From the NCBI RefSeq assembly GCF_016741815.1, contig NZ_JAERRJ010000005.1, positions 434,001 through 498,000 of the forward strand: DNA of 64,000 bases. The letters are read 5' to 3'. A program made the translations under genes and the position numbers. Under the pieces are notes generated by a model, which was not told the origin of the DNA, searched no databases, and saw nothing but the letters and a program-made list of their open reading frames with translations. Origin of the DNA: Nocardia acididurans. Lineage in GTDB: Bacteria > Actinomycetota > Actinomycetes > Mycobacteriales > Mycobacteriaceae. This document shows positions 59,143 through 64,000 of the stretch, in pieces; positions within the stretch are counted from its first letter, which is position 1, and every line of letters begins with the position of its first letter.

Positions 59143-60090
59143 TCAGGCGGGCCGGGCAGCGACGGCTTCCAGTTCGCGGACGCGGACCGTCGGCAGCAGC
59201 CGATCGCGCAGCACCCGATCGATCTCGCCCGCGACCGGAATGACCACGGCGGCAGCCGAAGTGGCGACGGCGTCGACCAGCAGGGCCGGCCAGTCAGGGA
59301 CTCCGGTGGCGGCCAGACCCGCGACGATCGCCGCGACGGCCGCGTCACCGGCACCGGTCGGGTTGCCCGCCAGAGGTTGCGCGAGCCCTGCCGACCAGGC
59401 GCGTTCGGCGGTCACCGCGACCATGCCCGCGCCGCCGCGGGTGACGACCACCGCGCCCACGCCGTCGGCGATGAGCGGGTCCACGGCCGTGAGGATTTCG
59501 GCCACGGTGGTGGCGGGGCGGCCGGTGAGGCGTTCGAGCTCCTCCACATTGGGCGTGAGGATGATGCCGGGCACGCGCGCCGCGAGTTCCAGGGCGGGCC
59601 CGTCGAAGTCGCAGATGGTGGGCACGCCGGCGGCGAGGGCGAGGCGGGCCAGCTCGGCGGGCAGACCGGGGTCGACGCCGCCGGGCAGCGAACCCGCAAT
59701 GACCATGCCGCTCACATCGGAGAGCATGCCGGTGACCCGGACCCGCAGCTGATCCACGGCGTGTGGTTCGGAGATGCGCGGCCCCGGCTCCCACAGCGCG
59801 GTGGCGGTGCCGTCGGCCGATTCGCTGATCACGACGGTGCGGCGCACCCACGGCAGGGCGTGCACGAAATCGACCGGCATTTCGAGTTCGGCGGCGGCCG
59901 CGAACTGGTGATCGGCGAATCCGGTGGCGCGCGCGTACTTGCCGAGCTGGTTCAATACCCGTGTGACATTGATGCCGCGCCCGCCGAGCCGCTGATCGAC
60001 GGACCGCACTCGATGCGCACGCCCCCGCTCGAAATGCTCTACGCGATAGGTCATGTCGTAGGCGGGGTTCATGGTCACCGTGAGAATCAC
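59143..60090 (-). CDS. PfkB-family sugar kinase (1-phosphofructokinase/tagatose-6-P kinase type), copy 1
   Basis: The 315-residue PfkB kinase has the sugar-binding LGGRGINVTRVLNQLG and the catalytic-base motif NPTGAGDAAVAA. The N-terminus ILTVTMNPAYDMTYRVE is shared with the copy at 61046-62008. It belongs to the FruK/LacC type that makes a bisphosphate from fructose-1-P or tagatose-6-P. The GTG at 60090 has GGAGAG eight bases upstream. The 137-bp gap to the aldolase stop may carry a separate promoter. Confidence 0.88.
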   Translation of the reverse strand: MILTVTMNPAYDMTYRVEHFERGRAHRVRSVDQRLGGRGINVTRVLNQLGKYARATGFADHQFAAAAELEMPVDFVHALPWVRRTVVISESADGTATALWEPGPRISEPHAVDQLRVRVTGMLSDVSGMVIAGSLPGGVDPGLPAELARLALAAGVPTICDFDGPALELAARVPGIILTPNVEELERLTGRPATTVAEILTAVDPLIADGVGAVVVTRGGAGMVAVTAERAWSAGLAQPLAGNPTGAGDAAVAAIVAGLAATGVPDWPALLVDAVATSAAAVVIPVAGEIDRVLRDRLLPTVRVRELEAVAARPA

Positions 60091-60227
60091 CAGTACAACT
60101 CTCCAAATGCCGGGGCAACCGGACGCAACCCCTGCACCAGGGTAGAGCACCGAATGTCATTGCCTATCAGAAGCATTCTCACCGACGCGGCCCAGCATCA
60201 CACTGTAATCGGTTCCAATTAGCGGAT

Positions 60228-61055
60228 TCACCCCGCCAGCACACGCAGCGCAACCTCCACGTCCCGCTGGATTCCGGCCCGTCCCGGCCCCAGATACAAG
60301 CGCGGATCGGAGACTCCGGGAGCCTGCGCGAGCACCCCCGCGACCGCCTCGGTGAGCGCGATATTCAACCGCGTCCCGAAATTGATCTTCACCATGCCGT
60401 GCCGGATCGCCGACCGCAGCCCCTCGTCCGGCACCCCGGAGGACCCGTGCAGCACCAGCGGCACCGGCAGCGCGGCGGCCAGCCGGGCGATCAGCTCGTC
60501 GTCGAGGACGGCGTCCCTGGTGTGCATGGCATGCGTGGACCCGACCGCGACCGCCAGCGCGTCGACCCCCGTGGCCGCCACGAACTCCGCCGCCTCCGCC
60601 GGATCGGTCCGCACCCCCGGCACATGCGCGCCGCCCTTCCCCCCGACCTCCCCCAGCTCGGCTTCCACGTACACGCCTCGCTCATGACACCATCGCGCGA
60701 TGTCGGCGGTGCGAGCGATATTCTCGGCATAGTCGAGCGCCGCCCCGTCGTACATCACCGACATGACCCCGGCATCCACCGCGTCCCGGATCAGTTCGAC
60801 CTCGGTGGCGTGGTCCAGATGCACGGTCAACTCCGCGGAACTCTCCTCCGCGATGGTCAGGCACGCCCGCGCCAGCGGCTTCACGCCACCGTGATACCGC
60901 GCGGTGTTCTCCGAGATCTGCAGAATCGCGGGCTGCCCGGCGGCTTCCGCCGCGGCGGCGATGGCCTCGGCATGCTCGAGCGTGACGACGTTGAACGCAC
61001 CCAGCCCACCGGGAGCGGCAGCGGCGACGAGTTTCGGAACGGCGATCAAGGGCAT
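60228..61055 (-). CDS. class II (zinc) bisphosphate aldolase, tagatose/fructose type
   Basis: The 275-residue aldolase has zinc ligands in HLDHAT, GSTHAMHT and LHGSSGVP, and AFNVVTLEHAEAI at the N-terminus, as in GatY/KbaY-like tagatose-bisphosphate aldolases. It would cleave tagatose-1,6-bisphosphate (or fructose-1,6-bisphosphate) to DHAP and glyceraldehyde-3-phosphate. The ATG at 61055 has AGGAA five bases upstream and overlaps the end of the PfkB gene by ten bases, so they are coupled. Confidence 0.85.
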   Translation of the reverse strand: MPLIAVPKLVAAAAPGGLGAFNVVTLEHAEAIAAAAEAAGQPAILQISENTARYHGGVKPLARACLTIAEESSAELTVHLDHATEVELIRDAVDAGVMSVMYDGAALDYAENIARTADIARWCHERGVYVEAELGEVGGKGGAHVPGVRTDPAEAAEFVAATGVDALAVAVGSTHAMHTRDAVLDDELIARLAAALPVPLVLHGSSGVPDEGLRSAIRHGMVKINFGTRLNIALTEAVAGVLAQAPGVSDPRLYLGPGRAGIQRDVEVALRVLAG

Positions 61056-62008
61056 GAGAATTCCTGCGAGTTCGGCGCGCTCACCGGATACACCCGGACC
61101 TTCCGGAGCAGATGAGCACGCAGTGATAGGTCCAGTTCCCCCGCCACCGGCGCGGCCACCGCCGCCGCCGAGGTGGCCACCGCATCGGCCAGCAGCGCGG
61201 GCCACGGCGATACGACGGCGCTCCCGGCCTGGGCGAGATGGGAGATCACCGCCGCGGCGGCGGCATCGCCCGCGCCGGTGGGATTTCCGGTGATCGGTTC
61301 GGGGAGCCGGGCGAACCAGGCTCCGTCGGCGGTGACGGCCACCATGCCGTCCGCGCCCCGGGTGGCCACGACCGCGCGCACGCCGTTCGACAGCAGCGGA
61401 TGGACGACGCGCACCACCTCGGTGGCGCTGTGCGTGGCGAAGCCCGTGAGTTCCCGCAGCTCCGCGGTATTCGGCATGAGCACGACACCGGCCACCGCGA
61501 CCGCGTAGCGCAGTGCCTCGCCGTCCACGTCGCAGATGACCGGCACGCCCGCCGCGACGGCCATGCGGGCGAGTTCGGCGGGCAGGCTGGGCCGGACGCC
61601 GCCGGGCAGGGAGCCGGAGATCACCAGCCCGCGCGTCTGCGGCAGCAGGGCGCGAACGCGGGTCATGAGGGTGTCGATCACCCCCGAATCCCGCACTGTC
61701 GCACCGGGTTCCCAGAGCCCGGTGGCGGTGCCGTCGGCTTCGGCGACCACCAGGGTGCGCCGCACCCTGGGCAGGCCCGCGACGAAGTCCACCGGCACCG
61801 CCTCGGCCGCGAACTCCGCGAAGTCGTTGTCGGCCAGCCCGGACGCCACCGCATAGGTCCCGGTGACGTTCAGCACGCGCGCGACGTTCACGCCCTTCCC
61901 GCCCGGCCGTACCTCCACCGCCCGAACCCGTTGCGCGCCACCGCGTTCCATCCGCTCCACGCGGTAGGTCACGTCATACGCCGGATTCGGTGTCACGGTC
62001 AGAATCAC
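61046..62008 (-). CDS. PfkB-family sugar kinase (tagatose-6-P kinase type), copy 2
   Basis: The 320-residue kinase has RPGGKGVNVARVLNVTG and NPTGAGDAAAAA. It is a paralogue of the copy at 59143-60090 and lies between nagA and the aldolase, so tagatose-6-P is its likely substrate. The GTG at 62008 lies nine bases after GGGAG and overlaps the nagA stop by GTGA. The C-terminal tail overlaps the aldolase start. Confidence 0.88.
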   Translation of the reverse strand: MILTVTPNPAYDVTYRVERMERGGAQRVRAVEVRPGGKGVNVARVLNVTGTYAVASGLADNDFAEFAAEAVPVDFVAGLPRVRRTLVVAEADGTATGLWEPGATVRDSGVIDTLMTRVRALLPQTRGLVISGSLPGGVRPSLPAELARMAVAAGVPVICDVDGEALRYAVAVAGVVLMPNTAELRELTGFATHSATEVVRVVHPLLSNGVRAVVATRGADGMVAVTADGAWFARLPEPITGNPTGAGDAAAAAVISHLAQAGSAVVSPWPALLADAVATSAAAVAAPVAGELDLSLRAHLLRKVRVYPVSAPNSQEFSCP

Positions 62009-63159
62009 GACAACCAGCTCCCCCGGTACAGCACGCGCCGCAATCGCAGCGCCTCGTCCACCACTATCAAATCCGCGTACGCCCCCGCCCGCAGATCGCC
62101 GACATCCCGTAGTCCGGCCGCCGAGGCGGGTGTGAGCGTGGCGGCCCGCACCGCATCGGCCAGCGACACCCCGCACTCCCGCACCGCCCATCCCACACAC
62201 TGCAGCAGGTGCGCGGTCCCACCGGCGATGGACCCGCTGGCCACCCGCGCCACGCCACCGTTCACGAAGACCTCCTGCGGCCCGAGCCGGTACACCCCAT
62301 CGGGCATCCCGGCGGCCTGCATGGCATCGGTGATCAACGCGACCCGCTCCGGCGCGGCGGCGAAAACCATTGCCCCGAAACCGGAGTCGACGTGCACGCC
62401 GTCACCGATGAGTTCGACGGTCGCCTGCCCCTTCGCCGCGGCCGCGACCGCCGCGGCGACCGGCCCGGCCGCGCGGTGGTGCAGCGGCGGCATCCCATTG
62501 CCGAGATGTGTCACCGACGCGGCCATGCCGTTCGGCCACAACGCATCCCGGAAGGTCGCGTAGGTCGCGTCGCTGTGCCCGAGGGAGACGGTGACCCCAT
62601 GGCCGGCCAGCAGCTCCGCCACCTTCTCGAACCCGGGCAGTTCCGGCGCGATGGTCATCACCCGCAGCTGCCCGTCCGCGGCGGCGAGCAGCCGCCGCGT
62701 GAGCTCAGGGTCCGGATCCCTCAGATAACGCGGATCCTGTGCACCACAGCGGATTCCGGCCAGGAACGGCCCCTCCGCATGGATACCGCCGATGATCTCG
62801 TCCGCCGCGAGTTCCCGCAACGCCGCCACCTGCGCCACCATGTCCCGCGGGCTCGCGGTGACGATTCCCGCCAGCACCGTGGTGGTTCCGAGTGACCGGT
62901 GGTACTCCGCCGCCGCGGCGGCTTCCGCCACGTCGGTGGTGTCGAACCGATTTCCCGCCCCACCATGATTGTGAACGTCCACCAGACCCGGCAGCACGGT
63001 CCCCACGTGGGCGGGCAACTCCGAATCGGGCCGTCGTGCAGCCCATTCCGCGGCGCTGCGCACCGCCACCACCCGCTCCCCCTCGACGGACACGACCCCG
63101 TCGTCGATCACATGGGAGGGGGCGACGATCCGCCCCCGAATATGCCGAGCATCATTCAT
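62005..63159 (-). CDS. nagA: N-acetylhexosamine-6-phosphate deacetylase
   Basis: The amidohydrolase of about 384 residues has the NagA/AgaA metal and active-site residues: DVHNHGG, Glu in GIHAEGPFL, His in SLGHSDA, His in THLGNGMPP, and catalytic Asp in LITDAMQ. It deacetylates GlcNAc-6-P or GalNAc-6-P. The ATG at 63159 is used; an ATG at 63180 gives seven more residues. Overlap with the PfkB kinase and presence of the aldolase suggest the GalNAc (AgaA) form, which is inference. Confidence 0.9.
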   Translation of the reverse strand: MNDARHIRGRIVAPSHVIDDGVVSVEGERVVAVRSAAEWAARRPDSELPAHVGTVLPGLVDVHNHGGAGNRFDTTDVAEAAAAAEYHRSLGTTTVLAGIVTASPRDMVAQVAALRELAADEIIGGIHAEGPFLAGIRCGAQDPRYLRDPDPELTRRLLAAADGQLRVMTIAPELPGFEKVAELLAGHGVTVSLGHSDATYATFRDALWPNGMAASVTHLGNGMPPLHHRAAGPVAAAVAAAAKGQATVELIGDGVHVDSGFGAMVFAAAPERVALITDAMQAAGMPDGVYRLGPQEVFVNGGVARVASGSIAGGTAHLLQCVGWAVRECGVSLADAVRAATLTPASAAGLRDVGDLRAGAYADLIVVDEALRLRRVLYRGSWLS

Positions 63160-63273
63160 GTCCGCCCGCACCCCCGTCATTCCGGCCGACGCGATGCACG
63201 CCGTGGCGGAACCGACCGTGCGCGAGGAGACGGCGCAGGTCTTGTCCGCCGGGGCGACACCGATTGCGCGGGC

Positions 63274-64000
63274 TCATGTCAGGGATCCGTGGCGAGCGAA
63301 GCGGGCCGCGCCGACCAGACCTGCGCGAGCACCGTATTCGCCGATGACGACCTGCGGTCCGGGGATGACGCGGAGCCGGTCGGTGAGCGCGTCGTGGAGT
63401 CGTTCGGCCAGGATCTCGCCCGCGCCCGCCAGGCCGCCGCCGAGCACGATCGCCTCGGGGCAGACGGCGTGTACGACGCCCACGAGCCCATCGGCGAGCG
63501 CGTCGACGGCGTCGGCGACCACCGCCTGGGCATCGGGGTCGGTCGCGATCATCGCGAAGACATCTGCCGCACTGGAACATTCGCTTCCGGTGCGGCGTGC
63601 GTAGGCGCGGGCGATGGCGGCGGCGGAGGCGACCGTCTCGACGCAGCCGATATTGCCGCAGGGGCAGGGGATGCCGTGGGTGCGGCGGACGGGGATGTGG
63701 CCGTACTCGCCGGCCTGCCCGATCGCGCCGCGAACGAATCGGCCTGCCACCGAGAGAGTTCCGCTGATACCGGTGCCGATGATGATCACGCAGACGGTAT
63801 CGCGGTCGCGGCCACCGCCGAAACGCCATTCGGCCCAGCCCGCCGCCGCCACATCGTGTTCGATGAGGACGGGCATGCCCCAGCGGTCGGTGAAGCGGGT
63901 GCCGACCTCCACGTCGCGCCACCCGACATTCGCGCTGAACACCGCGATTCCACGCGCCGAGTCCACGACGCCGGGCAGCAGGACAGCGGCACGGCGAACC
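63274..64000 (-). CDS. ROK-family sugar kinase (partial)
   Basis: The N-terminal part, including the first phosphate-binding loop, lies beyond the right edge; the C-terminal 242 residues are seen. The second ATP motif (IIGTGISGTL), the zinc-binding CPCGNIGCVE and the catalytic Asp in IEHDVAAAG are present. It likely phosphorylates an N-acetylhexosamine at C6, before NagA acts. It has 114 bp to nagA and is the first gene of the visible operon. Confidence 0.88.
   Translation of the reverse strand, partial: VRRAAVLLPGVVDSARGIAVFSANVGWRDVEVGTRFTDRWGMPVLIEHDVAAAGWAEWRFGGGRDRDTVCVIIIGTGISGTLSVAGRFVRGAIGQAGEYGHIPVRRTHGIPCPCGNIGCVETVASAAAIARAYARRTGSECSSAADVFAMIATDPDAQAVVADAVDALADGLVGVVHAVCPEAIVLGGGLAGAGEILAERLHDALTDRLRVIPGPQVVIGEYGARAGLVGAARFARHGSLT

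Noticed and set aside
59143..62008. Two PfkB genes as one gene broken by a frameshift
   Set aside because: Both are full length with their own N-terminal and catalytic motifs and are separated by the aldolase gene; they are paralogues.
1..64000. tRNA or rRNA genes, CRISPR arrays, IS elements, prophage
   Set aside because: No cloverleaf, spaced repeat arrays, transposase, integrase or phage structural genes were recognised on either strand by eye.

Overview
The window is high-GC, gene-dense actinobacterial chromosome, most likely from Nocardia or a close mycolic-acid-containing relative. From memory of the Mycobacterium tuberculosis map, a block equivalent to Rv0467-Rv0483 is recognisable: lprQ-type L,D-transpeptidase, murB, DUF2505, DUF2993 and deoC (1-7.7 kb); DUF2516, hbhA, an XRE regulator, DUF445 and a TetR (11.8-15.9 kb); fadB2 and isocitrate lyase (37.9-40.4 kb). 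Unrelated genes are interleaved, so the block is spread over about 40 kb. A lone EspG, a DsbA/VKOR pair and GTG-rich starts also fit Nocardia. I saw no rRNA, tRNA, CRISPR array, insertion sequence or prophage.

Layout. 0-7.7 kb: cell-wall genes, two DUF2505 proteins, a methyltransferase, an orphan AbiEi-type protein, a DUF2993 membrane protein and deoC. 7.7-18.7 kb: a GNAT, purU, two paralogous alpha/beta hydrolases, the hbhA operon, DUF445, TetR, an ABC1 kinase-like protein and a saccharopine-dehydrogenase-like reductase. 18.7-28.1 kb: a secreted beta-propeller-like protein, EspG, PPK2, a disulfide-forming pair (DsbA-like plus VKOR), an HtrA protease, a ZIP transporter, a zinc alcohol dehydrogenase and an AI-2E permease. 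28.2-35.3 kb: an amine oxidase fused to a cyclic-nucleotide-binding-like domain, several small proteins, an AraC regulator, a glyoxalase-like protein, and a divergent aldo-keto reductase/TetR pair with two clear operators. 35.3-40.8 kb: metE, fadB2, aceA. 40.8-58.6 kb: purine catabolism (xanthine-dehydrogenase-type enzyme, hydroxyisourate hydrolase, OHCU decarboxylase, guanine/8-oxoguanine deaminase), molybdenum-cofactor helpers (MocA, XdhC) and a NitT/TauT-type ABC importer, interrupted by a STAND (NB-ARC/TPR) regulator island with an M20 hydrolase and a 2OG-Fe(II) dioxygenase. 59-64 kb: an amino-sugar operon (ROK kinase, NagA-type deacetylase, two PfkB kinases, class II aldolase) most like an N-acetylgalactosamine/tagatose route.

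How the genes work together. XdhC and MocA would supply mature molybdenum cofactor to the oxidoreductase at 40.8-44.8 kb; its urate product (a uricase would be needed and is not here) would pass through UraH and UraD, and the adjacent importer may bring in a purine-related nitrogen source. ROK kinase, deacetylase, PfkB kinase and aldolase are ordered as a phosphorylate-deacetylate-phosphorylate-cleave pathway, with the isomerase/deaminase missing. AceA and FadB2 form the C2/fatty-acid module.

The observations I would check first are: a full-length MetE in which three of the four zinc ligands are replaced; an 18-bp motif shared by three promoters around the XRE regulator; an 81-bp imperfect repeat in inverted orientation on both sides of fadB2; the amine oxidase-cNMP domain fusion; the STAND regulator island; and a repeated Thr-x-Val-Leu tail on the DUF2993 protein.
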